DNA of 64,000 nt, from assembly GCF_020520425.1 (NCBI RefSeq), contig NC_079489.1:19182001-19246000 (forward strand), given 5' to 3'. Source of the DNA: Spinacia oleracea (lineage: Eukaryota; Streptophyta; Magnoliopsida; Caryophyllales; Amaranthaceae). The notes beneath the pieces are model-generated. The model was not told the origin of the DNA. It saw nothing but the letters and a program-made list of their open reading frames with translations, and ran no database searches. Within the stretch, counting starts at the first letter, position 1. The number at the start of each line of letters is the position of its first letter. A program made the translations under genes and the position numbers. Below, one piece after another: positions 24,212 to 33,825 of the stretch.

Positions 24212-25450
24212 CTAAGCATCATCAGATGCTGAAGCCGATTTTTTTCTCTTTTCTCCTTTCTTTGAGGAGGGATAACCAGATGAAAGTTGTCCTGGAGACC
24301 CAACAGCATCACCATTCTCATTTTCACACTCTCCAACATACACCAGATCAAATGAATCAGACCCACTTGGTTCCTTGCAATCAATAGGGGACAAACAACA
24401 TGATTAGTGCCATCATAAAATAACAGGGGACCATGAATTAAAATCAGATTTAATCAAACAACTCAAAATAAAGTTCCAAATAATTTCAGATCACCATGGT
24501 TACCACATGCAATGAGATAAATGAAAGCAAATCACACAATAAATCCATTAAAATCCAACTAATTTTCGGAATACATCCAGATCCCATTTTTACCCAAAAA
24601 ATGTGAAATAATATCCCAAATACATCCAGATCCCATTTTTAACCACATGCAATGGGAAAACAGATCAACAAAACACATGAATATTCCGATTTTCTTCAAA
24701 TAATTTCCAAATAGCTCCAAATAAAATCAGAACTCAATTTTAACAACATGCAATGAAAAAACAGAGCCCAAAATAAAATCAGAACTCAATTTTAACAACA
24801 TGCAATGAAAAAACAGAGCACAAAATAAAATCAGAACTCAATTTTAACAACATGCAATGAGAAAACAGAGCAAAGAATAACATAAAAAGCCCGAATGAAT
24901 CCAACAAATCTCCAAAAAATTCCCAAAAAATTCGAAATAATACCAGATCTGCATTTTTAACACATGCAATGGGAAATCAGAGCAACTACTCCAGAAAATA
25001 ATCCGAGTTTAATGAACAATACTCCAAATAAATCAAACATTTATCAAATCCCACTTTTTTAGACATGCAAACATTCATCAAACCATTTTAATAAAACCGA
25101 CATAAATAACCCTAAATAAATCGCAAAAAATCAAAATTAATACCTCATCGGAATCTCCTTCACCGAAAAAAACGCAGATCTGAGGGAGTGGGTTTCCGAT
25201 CGTCATATTTTGACTCAACCTCCTCTCCTGGCTCCACTTCCCTCTTCCGAAACCATTCTTCCAAATAGTTTCGAGTACTCGTATTTTCTTTTTGGGCCAA
25301 ATACAGATTGTTTTTATATTCGGCGGAGTAGGAATGCTCGTTATTGGGACAGTTGCACTTGGATCCCCAATCACAGTTGGAATCGGGGATTCTTTGACCA
25401 GAAGTTCCCACCCCAGAATCACCTCGAGTTCTAGACAAAGAAGAACCCAT
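24212..25450 (-). pseudogene. Second MLE gene, two exons, unknown function, one-base frameshift
   Basis: I do not recognise this protein. Exon 1 runs 25450-25144 from ATG (MGSSLSRTRGDSGVGTSGQR). It includes a Cys-containing stretch (CDWGSKCNCPNNEHS) and a charged part, and ends at the donor GAG|GTATTA. Exon 2 (24373-24212) follows TTGCAAG and ends in a basic-acidic tail (KKGEKRKKSASASDDA, stop). Exon 1 is 307 bases and cannot join exon 2 in its main frame: after SDLRFF it reads R and stops. A run of seven T (25172-25166 on this strand) sits exactly there, and one T fewer would join both exons into about 155 residues. It is either a recent inactivating base or a homopolymer error. It converges on the transposase gene. 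Confidence 0.55.
24722..24880. repeat. About 52-bp tandem repeat, three copies, with diverged copies around it
   Basis: The unit contains AATCAGAACTCAATTTTAAC and ACATGCAATG...AACAGAGC. It lies in the intron of the second MLE gene; older copies with CAGATCCCATTTTTAACC extend over 24580-25040. Confidence 0.8.
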
Positions 25451-25654
25451 AAAGTACCAGAAAAACAGAGATCAGCGACGATTAGGGACCAAAAAGGGGA
25501 CAAAAATAGAGGGGATCTGATCGGAAAATGATTCCGAGTAATTTTTATGAACGTTTTTCTGCGAAAACGTTTCAGATTTGCGAGATTTGGAGAGGAAAAC
25601 CCAGATCAGAGGCGGAAAACCTAGGGTTTTCTCAAGAACAGGGGAGGAATTTTA

Positions 25655-25695
25655 AGAGAGAGAGAGAGTGAAATAAGAGAGAGAGAGAGATCCGA
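25655..25695. repeat. (GA)n-rich tract
   Basis: GAGA runs lie about 200 bases upstream of the second MLE gene's start and may be part of its minus-strand promoter or leader. Confidence 0.6.
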
Positions 25696-26293
25696 AGAGG
25701 TGAGAGAGAGAAATCAGAATGAGAGGTGAGGGAGGGATTGTGAGATAGGGACGGGTAATAAAGGGAGGGGGGGTAGGGTTAGGTTAATTAATTAAATAAG
25801 GTGGGTGGGGTAAAAGTGGGTGGGAAAGGGTAGAATCTTAGGGTATTTTTTGTAAATAGTGGGGAATCTTAGGGTAAATTGGTAAAAAAACTATGGCCAA
25901 AAATAGTAAAGATTCAGTAGGGGAAGAACAAAAAGAAATGCTAAAAAAGGAAATGGGAAGAACAAAAAGGAATGGAGGGAGTAATATATATTAAAAGGCG
26001 TTTTCAAATAAGTTTATGTGCCATGTGGCGCTCTTCTTGTGATTATTTCATTTCATGTAATCTTCATATATTTAAAAATGCAGCATGTATAAGACTCGAA
26101 CCCGCGACCTCACGTTTAAACACTGAAGTGTTTACCATCGAGATATAACACATTGCATGCTATCATTGTAAAAAAATATACTAATAAATGTAATAAAAAG
26201 GAACTGATTAATAATATTTTCAAATACGAAGTAAGAATAATATAAATTTTACTAATGCAGTAACCCGGGGCATCGCCCGGGCCTAAAAACTAG

Positions 26294-26834
26294 TTAAAAC
26301 AAGAATACGGGAGGAACATGTTTACATAACCATTTTATTTGACAAATTTTTTATTTGTGTACCCTCTAAATTTAATATTTCCAGTTTTGAGGAATTAGGC
26401 AATTATCTAAAAAATTTAAATTAGTCAATTAAAATTGGATTATTTATTAAATGGGGTTCTTGTATTACAGAATGTGAATATAATTCATTTTATAATTTTC
26501 TAATTGAGGATTATTTTAAAATGTATGCTAGAATGTTAGATTAGAATTCTACAAGATGAAGGAAAAGTGTCTAGAATACTTTTGGAAGAAAGGTGAAAGG
26601 AAGTCACAAAAACCATCTTCTTCGTCTCACAAACTTTGATGGAACCCCCAAGTGAAGAAATTGACTGTGATGTTTCTCATATTCAAGAAATGACACTGAA
26701 ATCCTAGTGCCATTAACTTAAGAATCTGATGAGTGACGATTCTGATTCTGAATATTCGGATGAAGATGAAGTCTCGTGTGAAACCACTCCTCAAGGTAGA
26801 GCAAGAGTTTGTCGGAGAAATGATATTTTGGTGT
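26294..26834. other. No intact gene seen
   Basis: AT-rich sequence. The last 120 bases hold a D/E/S-rich frame (GATTCTGATTCTG...) that may be the start of the transposase remnant that follows. Confidence 0.45.
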
Positions 26835-27190
26835 CGATCTTCTGCTACATGATCCAAGATTACAAATTTCATCTAATCATCCTGATGATCGAGACCCCGT
26901 AAGAAGATGATACATTGTCAAAAAGCCTTGTCGACCACGTACACATGCATTCCCTCAAACAAAAAAAGGGTGGTATGCATCGTTTTGGGGTATCTTGGTA
27001 TAAAAAAATATAATTTGCTCAAGTATAGCATTCACAAAGATGTTGTGTTTTGTTACATTTGTTACTTGTACAAAGATAAAACACGTTAACCAGGAGGTGA
27101 TAAGTTTGTTAATGGAAGTTTTATTTGTTGGAATAAAACCAAAAGATTGGAAAAAAAATGAAGGTGGTATTGGCAGTAACAATGATTGAA
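26835..27190 (+). pseudogene. Remnant of a hAT-type transposase with TTF-type zinc finger
   Basis: Several frames together show the family's N-terminal block: a DPRLQISSNHPDDRD-like part, KKPCRPRTHAFPQT, SWYKKYNLLKYSIHKDVVFC and YICYLYKDKT, then GGDKFVNGSFICWNKTKRLE. It corresponds to the TTF zinc-finger plus hAT-dimerisation proteins of plants, which are domesticated or mobile hAT transposases. Frame changes and a stop after KDKTR show it is dead, and the catalytic and dimerisation parts are missing. Confidence 0.7.
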
Positions 27191-27220
27191 TCTCTAGAGA
27201 AGTATGATTTTTTTTATTTT

Positions 27221-27500
27221 AAGTCCCTTTTTCTTGCTAGTTTATTCACCTACCATTGACTCTTTTACCAACATCAACTGGAGTCGTTTTAACGCTTTAA
27301 AAAATGAACATAACCCGACCTATTAGTAATTCGAGTCGCACTGACTTTAACACGTCCCATCCAATAATTAGTTCTTATCACAAAATATGACCACGGTATA
27401 ATTTAATACTTCATCGGATTTTTAAAACTTTACTACGTATAATTACACTATTTAGAATGAAATAGTACAGCTTTTCCGCTACTAGCCGTGGGATCATTCT
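27221..27500. repeat. About 280-bp dispersed repeat, direct copy of 29638-29920
   Basis: Both copies share TTCTTGCTAGTTTATTCACC, then TTCTTATCACAAAA and TTTACTACGTATAATTACAC in the same order, with substitutions and short indels. A further inverted copy lies in the right arm (about 34975-35250). This copy is outside the inverted duplication. Element type unknown. Confidence 0.75.
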
Positions 27501-27618
27501 ACCATGGTCATCTTAAAAATGACCATTGTTTAGAATTAATATGGGCCACAAAACATTCTTTTCTTTTATCTTTAAATTTAATAAAATAATATATTTTAAT
27601 GAATTTAATTATTTTATC

Positions 27619-28745
27619 ATCATAGGCTTTATTCATATCAACTTTCAAAACTTCCATCCTATTTTAACCCTTCTTCTGGCGTTTAATGTAAGTGATTATT
27701 TTATTTGCCAAAAGATAGTTGTGCCCCATGAGCCTCTTAGGGACAAAAGCATTCTGAAATTTCCCAATTAAATTCTCACAAAATTAACTTCATTCTATTT
27801 GTGAGGCATTTGGAGATTATATTGTAGATACAGAGACTTATAGGTCGAAATAGAGAAGGCTTGTCTGGAAAATCGACTTTTGGAACAAGAGCAATGAGAG
27901 TACGATTCCATTCTTGCAAGATATACCCTGAAGAGAAAAAATAAAGAACATCCCTAGTAACATCTCCACCAACAATCTCCCACGCCTTTTGGAGTAAAAT
28001 GGCAGGAACACCATCCGGACCTGGGGATTTTAAACCTCCCATCTGAAACACGGCATTCCTAACTTCCACCTCCGTAAAGGTTCTATTGAGAATATGAATA
28101 TGTCTAGTGGTTAATCTAATAGGCAAACTGCTCATGTCTTCCGGAGTTCTCCATTTATTTACCTCATGACCATTGGCTTGAAGCAGATCCATAAAATGCT
28201 TTTGAATCTCCCTTCTAATATGTTGTTGATTAGAGATCCAATTCCCATCCTTATCTTGAATAAATCTAATCTCATTCCTTGATTTTCTTGTCTTAGCACA
28301 TCTATAAAAAAAAACAAAGTATTTGAGTCTCCCAGTGCCATCAATTTCCCCTTAGCTCTTTGTTTCCAGTATGCCAATTTCACCACGGCCTCCTGAAACC
28401 CTTCCATCTTTACCTTTGAAACCTGGTGAACATACGAAGTGTTCTCTATATGCTCCTGATTGTAGAGAGATTTCTGAACAACATCATCCCATATTATATC
28501 ATGTGTCATTTTATATTCCCTACACCATCCATTAAGTGAGTATTTGATTTGTTGAAGTTTCTAGAACAAGAATACATTGGGGAGCCTTGCATGTTAGTAC
28601 ACCATTCCTTCTTAATAATATCCTTTGTTTGCTGAAACTCTAAACACCAACCATCAATTTTACGAATGTTATTCCTTTTAGAATAAGTGGGGGGGGGGGG
28701 AGTGTCCAAAATAATAGGGCATGTTCTGAGATAGGTTTAAAATAT
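27619..28745 (-). pseudogene. LINE (L1-type) reverse-transcriptase remnant, left-arm copy
   Basis: Overlapping broken frames (28709-28506, 28509-28159, 28192-27776) give the region before the RT and its first blocks: AVVKLAYWKQRAKGKLMALG, FQMGGLKSPGPDGVPAILLQ, NRTLIALVPKVDFPDKPSLF, RPISLC and ISKCLTNRMK. These are the conserved motifs of plant L1 ORF2. Frameshifts separate the parts; endonuclease, YADD region and C-terminus are missing. Confidence 0.85.
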
Positions 28746-29395
28746 AAGCTTCCGGATAAAGGTTCCTCCATTCAATAGATGAATAGCCCCTATCTAGTGT
28801 TTCTAAAATACATTCTTCATTCTTTATTACTACGGAGTACGTCTAGATGATTGAAACATGTGTACATGTCATACTTTTATGTTTTCTTTTCATTTCTTGT
28901 TCAAAAAAACAAGAAATATCTTCACTAAAAAAAAAGGCCAGAAATATGTGCTTCTATATCTATGTTGTTTTGAATCTTATTTTCACTTACTCGATCCGTA
29001 TTAATTGAAGGGCATGTAAATAGTAGATTTAACAAATTAAGTTAATTTTGCACTTAGAAATTATGAGTGTCAAACTTTAATAAACTCAGTTAAGAGAATC
29101 TCCAATGGCAAAAGCGAGTAAACAAAAGCTGCGCTTTAGCGACTACGTACATTGTCAAATTAGTTTTCATGCCAACTAAGATTTTAAGGTAATTAACTTT
29201 CTAGCTAGTTTGTACTCCAATGGTAAGCTATTTTACTAACTAGCTTGATATTTAAATTAATCCACTTTATATGCATTAAGAGTATTTATGCGAAATATAT
29301 TGAGTTAATTTCGTACGTGCCAACATATATACATTAAAATTATTTATACACCGAAATATATTAAGTTAATTTCGTACGTACCAACATATAAGTAT

Positions 29396-29556
29396 TTGGC
29401 TGGGGGTTCAATCCCCACTAGGGGCACTTTGAGGGAGGATTTCCCTTATCATCCCCCAACTCTCAAAATGTCTAGCCTGCTAATCCGGGTGGGTTGACCT
29501 GTGCGGGGTTCCAACCCGGTAGGGTACTTTATCTTACCTTAAAACAAGATTAAAAG
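29396..29556 (+). mobile_element. tRNA-derived SINE, left-arm copy, 5' deleted
   Basis: It retains the B-box GGGGGTTCAATCCCC and the body (CTTTGAGGGAGGATTTCCC to TTATCTTACC), but the A-box part present in the right-arm copy is gone. Confidence 0.75.
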
Positions 29557-31066
29557 TATTTACACGAAATATATAGATAATGTAAAATATAAATATAGAA
29601 ATAAATTAATTTTTACAGAGAAGGTTTATTGGTTCCCTTTAAGTACATTTTTCTTGCTAGTTTATTCACCCACCATTAACTCTTTTATATGTATCAGCTC
29701 GACCCGTTTTAACCCTTTGAAAAAATAAAAAATAACCCGACCAGTTAGTAAGTTAAGTCGCACTTAATTTGACACGCCCCATCCGATAACCAGTTCTTAT
29801 CACAAAACATGACCAAAATGTAATTTAATACTTCCTTGGATTTAAAAAATTTTACTACGTATAATTACACTATTTTTTAGAATGAAATAGTACAATTTTC
29901 TCACTTTTGGCCGTGGCAAGGGACTAAGGTTGGTAACGTGTAAAAAGATTCAACATTGTACTTTTAGCCTTTTAGGTTTGAAAGTCTGCAACGTATTGGA
30001 ATTAGTTGAGTAGAAATTGTAGGATTAGTTTTTTTTTGTTTTTTTTTTGTTTTTGTTTTTTATAAATATTAACTTTGCTAGTACGGAAAACAAATTTCTT
30101 TTTCCTTTTATAAAATCATTGTAAAAGTACAAAAGCGCACAAGTTTTCTTTTGGCTAGGGCAAGGTTTCCCATTTCGCTTACTTCATATAAAAGAAGGGT
30201 TTCCCATATGAAAAGAGGAGAGGAGGAAAGAGAGGAGAGAGAGAGGGAGGAGGAGAAAGAGAAAACATGAGAGATAAGGCAGGCAAGGCACGATGTTTAA
30301 GATGATCTCTACTACTATTATCAGGAGTAATAATCAGGTATTTTTTATTTTTGGACTGTTATTTTTCTATTTTACAAATATTTATTCAACAAGTAGCTCT
30401 AACTTGTTTCTTTCTTCTTCTTTTTTTATTTTTATTTTTTTTATGTCTTATTGCAATTTCAAGCAAGAAACATCTTGGAGATTTATGTCTTCATTTCCAA
30501 CCCGAAATTTCAGCTCCTTTCAGGTATAGTATAAATGGATTTTTTTAAAATTTATTTATTTATTTATTTACGTGCACATCATAATTCTGGGATTATGATT
30601 TTGGTTTTTTTTTTCTGGTTAAAATCATGGATTTTATTTTTTCATCAATGCAAGGGTCTAGAAAAAAACAAGGTTTTCATTTTCCTATCAAAAAATCACT
30701 GCACAAAGGCTTTTGATTATAAAGTTTTGTGTATAAAATTCCGCATCTGGGAGAGCTCGATCTACATGAGTGTGGGTGTGAGAATATGGTGGTTCATCAT
30801 AGCAAATGTTTGTGGTATATTAGTTCGATCTTCAACAACATTACAAAACACTCCCGATTTTTCCAACGTTCTTTTGAATCAGTTGCTATAATTTTTAATC
30901 AGACAAACCCTTCTAATAAATATTTGTAATCAGACAAATTAACGAAAAATATTGACTAGCTGGCCGGTTCCGGCATTCGGGTTTGCTTTTAAGTTTTGAC
31001 CATGTACCCAGTGAAGGCCAACAATGATTATCTTCTACATGAAATTAGTACTTGAATCAAAAGTTA

Positions 31067-31368
31067 CTCCCTCCGTCCCGGAATACTTGAAACCGTTTGA
31101 CCGGCATGGAGTTTAATTCGTTATAATTGACTTCTTATTTAATTGAAAGGTAGTTAGTAGTGGGATATTTTTTTAACATAGATAGTGGGATGTGGTGGGA
31201 GTCATGAATTTTTTAATGTTTATTTGGGGTAGTAGGGTTGTTGGTGGGCCCTTAGGTAAGGTGAGAAAATAATAAAATATTAGTAAAGTTTCCATTTTTA
31301 GAAGCGTTTCAAGTAATCCCGGACGGCCCGATAAGGAAAGCGTTTCAAGTATTCCGGGACGGAGGGAG
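31067..31368. mobile_element. Stowaway-like MITE, left arm only
   Basis: TIRs CTCCCTCCGTCCCGGAATAC left and the complement of GTATTCCGGGACGGAGGGAG right, with TA on both sides. The right end is partly doubled (GCGTTTCAAGTA occurs twice). The corresponding site of the right arm has no MITE. Confidence 0.88.
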
Positions 31369-31520
31369 TAGTTTTTACTGTGTAGTAGCAATAGCCGTGT
31401 ATGAATGCTCAATTTGTGCGCATCTTTAAATAATTTTATTTTGGCACTTTATCATCCATTTTCTATTAATAATGTATGTGTTTGTAGAAGAAGAAGAGAG
31501 ACAACGAATGACATTTTAAA

Positions 31521-32291
31521 ATGGACCATGTCGTTTCACCGGAACCACTCCTCACCGGCCTAGACTTGAATACTCTTGAACATCAAATTAGCGATAAGAA
31601 TATAAGCCACAAACAGTGGCGGTGCCAGTACGGGTTCAGTGGGTTCAACTGAACCCGTACTGGCATCTGGGGAAAATCTGAAAATCTGAAGAAAACAAAC
31701 TAAGTATATATAATCTTTTACACTTAATATGAAAGATAAATGTTGATGGCTCAGTGGTACTTAACCCGCGTGTAAGTAGTTCTTTGCTTTTGTGTTGGTC
31801 ACGGGTTCGAACCCTTTGCCCCAAACTTTTTTGTTTTCTTGCTATTTTGTTCATACATTTGGATGAAAACGACATTTCTTTCCCTTTTTTTTTGCCTTGG
31901 ACACACCCATATTATTATTGTTAATTTAACTTTGGGACAGAAATATTTGATTTTATTATATTTTTTCCCCTTTTAATGATATCAATAACTAAGTTGTGTC
32001 ATGTTCGAAAATTTCGAACCCGTAATGAAAATTTTCTGGAGCCGCCACTGGCCACAAAGAACGCTACCCGGCATATAGTCGCAAGAGGTTATGTAATGTC
32101 CTTTTGATTTTTATTTCAAAAGAATTGCCGATTATTTATTTAGTTATATTCTCATAGTTTTACTTTGTTGTTTTATATAGGTATACTTGAGGGAAGTGGA
32201 GACCTACGTTCCTGAAGCCGTGGATTGGAAGAAAGTGGATCTGAGGAATCCGGTCAAGCAGAGAACGAGAAGTAAGTGTGGTATTTGTTGA
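31521..32291 (+). pseudogene. Papain-type cysteine-protease-like fragment, left-arm copy (split by a hAT element)
   Basis: One exon-like piece (31521-31613, continuing 32059-32098) reads DHVVSPEPLLTGLDL and NTLEHQISDKNISHKERYPA. A second (32181-32291, after TATATAG) reads VYLREVETYVPEAVDWKKVD, then NPVKQRTRSKCGIC and a stop. The order P.AVDWK..., NPVK, CG.C resembles the start of a mature papain-family enzyme (VDWR...VTPVK...CGSCW). The TGA stands where Trp follows the catalytic Cys, so this cannot make an enzyme. Similarity is short and judged by eye. The same sequence, with the same stop, is in the other arm. Confidence 0.45.
31614..32050. mobile_element. Non-autonomous hAT element, left arm only
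   Basis: The ends CAGTGGCGGTGCCAG and the complement of CTGGAGCCGCCACTG are TIRs; the 8-bp target duplication GCCACAAA is perfect on both sides. The matching site in the right arm (near 33315) has a single GCCACAAA, that is, an empty site. Inside is a tRNA-like cassette: TGGCTCAGTGG (31747-31757) and GGTTCGAACCC (31804-31814). Confidence 0.93.
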
Positions 32292-32659
32292 AATAAATTT
32301 ATTTGAGATATTTTCATGATTCGTTCCTGATTGGCCTGTGTCAACTTTAAATAAATGCTTATTGACTTAAAATAAATGCTTATTGATATATCCGACTATA
32401 TTTCTTAAAGGTTTTTGTATTGATTATATTCCCAAATTTTATGTGTGTTCTTATTTGGAGTCTCAAAAGCATTGCATCCAAGTGTTGAAGTAGCTGTTTA
32501 TACATGTGGAGAAACAATTATTTTCTGCTATTAGCATCGATTTGTTACATTCTTCATTGTTGTTTAAATTACTTGTTTCCTTATAGGTGTGATTCATAAA
32601 AGGTCAGTTATAAAATTTAGTTTTTCCCATCTGAAACTTCTCGTAAACGTAAGAATGTA

Positions 32660-32707
32660 TCATTTACGAAAAACTAAAAATGTACCTTATACGTTTACGA
32701 GAATAGG
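32660..32707. other. 48-bp centre of the inverted duplication
   Basis: The arms meet at AAGAATGTA (left) and TACATTCTT (right). The centre itself contains TACGTTTACGAGAATAGG-like pieces of the arm ends, so it looks like a folded or partly duplicated junction. Confidence 0.8.
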
Positions 32708-33093
32708 TACATTCTTACGTTTACGAGAAGTTTCAGATGGGAAAAACTAAATTTTATAACTGACCTTTTATGAATCACACCTATAAGGAAACAAGTAATT
32801 TAAACAACAACGAAGAACGTAACAGATCGATGCTAATAGCAGAAAATAATTATTTCCCCACATGTATAAACACCTACTTCAACACTTGGATGCAATGCTT
32901 TTGAGACTCCAAATAAGAACACACATAAAATTTGGGAATATAATCAATACAAAAACCTTTAAGAAATATAGTCGGATATATCAATAAGCATTTATTTTAA
33001 GTCAATAAGCATTTATTTAAAGTTGACACAGGCCAATCAGGAACGAATCATGAAAATATCTCAAATAAATTTATTTCAACAAATACCACACTT

Positions 33094-33401
33094 ACTTCTC
33101 GTTCTCTGCTTGACCGGATTCCTCAGATCCACTTTCTTCCAATCCACGGCTTCAGGAACGTAGGTCTCCACTTCCCTCAAGTATACCTATATAAAACAAC
33201 AAAGTAAAACTATGAGAATATAACTAAATAAATAATCGGCACTTCTTTTGAAATAAAAATCAAAAGGACATTACATAACCTCTTGGGACTATATGCCGGG
33301 TAGCGTTCTTTGTGGCTTATATTCTTATCGCTAATTTGATGCTCAAGAGTATTTAAGTTAAGCCCGGGGAGGAGTGGTTCCGGTGGAACGACATGGTTCA
33401 T
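33094..33401 (-). pseudogene. Papain-type cysteine-protease-like fragment, right-arm copy
   Basis: The same two pieces as in the left arm, here without the hAT insertion: NHVVPPEPLLPGLNL with NTLEHQISDKNISHKERYPA, and across a short AG/GT-bordered gap VPEAVDWKK, NPVKQRTRSKCGIC, stop. A few amino-acid differences exist between arms, but the stop is shared, so it predates the duplication or was copied with it. Confidence 0.45.
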
Positions 33402-33557
33402 TTAGAAATGACATTCGTTATCTCTCTTCTTCTTCTACAAACATAGACATTATTAATAGAAAATGGATGATAAAGTGTAAAAACAAAATTATTTAAAGAT
33501 GCGCACAAATTGAGCATTCATACACGGCTATTGCTACTACACAGTAAAAACTAACTT

Positions 33558-33825
33558 TTTTGTGGACATTCTAGGCTAAACTGAGATACTCATACTCCAT
33601 TTAACTCGTATCAAAAAAAGAAAAATACAACACTTCAATGCAAAAGCTAGGACATGTTTTTGTACACAATTTTCATACTGATACCAAATAGTTATATAGT
33701 ATTTTCTATTACTGACATTCATAAAGTTCGGGTCGGGTCGGGTTTCGATCTGAAAATGAGTATTTTTGTCTATCCAAACCCTTATTATTGATTAAGTATA
33801 TATGGTATTAGAGCTTCACACCTTA
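33558..33825. other. Right-arm-specific stretch where the left arm carries a MITE
   Basis: About 270 bases between CTAACTTTT and GACTCAAGTACTA have no partner in the left arm. It includes GGGTCGGGTCGGGTT. I see no TIR or target duplication; it may be a deletion in the left arm rather than an insertion here. Confidence 0.55.

Larger units (their letters stand above)
19134..25981 (+). mobile_element. Full-length mariner-like element (plant MLE), possibly autonomous
   Basis: Both ends carry the same TIR of about 28 bases (CTCCCTCCATTCCCTTTTGT left; CTCCCTCCATTCCTTTTTGT as complement of the right), flanked by TA at 19132-19133 and 25982-25983. Inside are an uninterrupted transposase gene (+), a hairpin array and a second convergent gene (-). 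The length of 6.85 kb exceeds what I recall for beet, soybean or rice relatives (about 3.5-5 kb). The right end repeats the inner TIR block (TTTTTGTTCTTCCC) a second time about 30 bases further in. The TIRs match the Stowaway MITEs of this window in their first eight bases, so this class could mobilise them. Confidence 0.9.
19125..26293 (+). mobile_element. Short Helitron split by the mariner-like element
   Basis: The 5' nine bases (TCTATAATA, 19125-19133) and the remaining 310 bases (25984-26293) form one Helitron of about 320 bases. Rejoined, the start resembles that of the LETM1-intron Helitron (TCTATA...ATATATTAAAAGGCG). The 3' end has the hairpin CCCGGGGCATCGCCCGGG and then CTAG at 26290-26293. 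The A before and T after are the expected insertion site. On the minus strand it holds a tRNA-like stretch, with an A-box-like part near 26131-26148 and a B-box GGTCGCGGGTTCGAG near 26093-26109. Confidence 0.75.
27619..32659. repeat. Left arm of large inverted duplication
   Basis: Read as complement, it matches 32708-36904 and then 50738-51088. Without its own hAT (31614-32050) and Stowaway (31067-31368) insertions the arm is about 4.29 kb. It carries a LINE remnant (outer end), a truncated SINE, the 280-bp repeat and the protease-like fragments (inner end). Confidence 0.9.
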
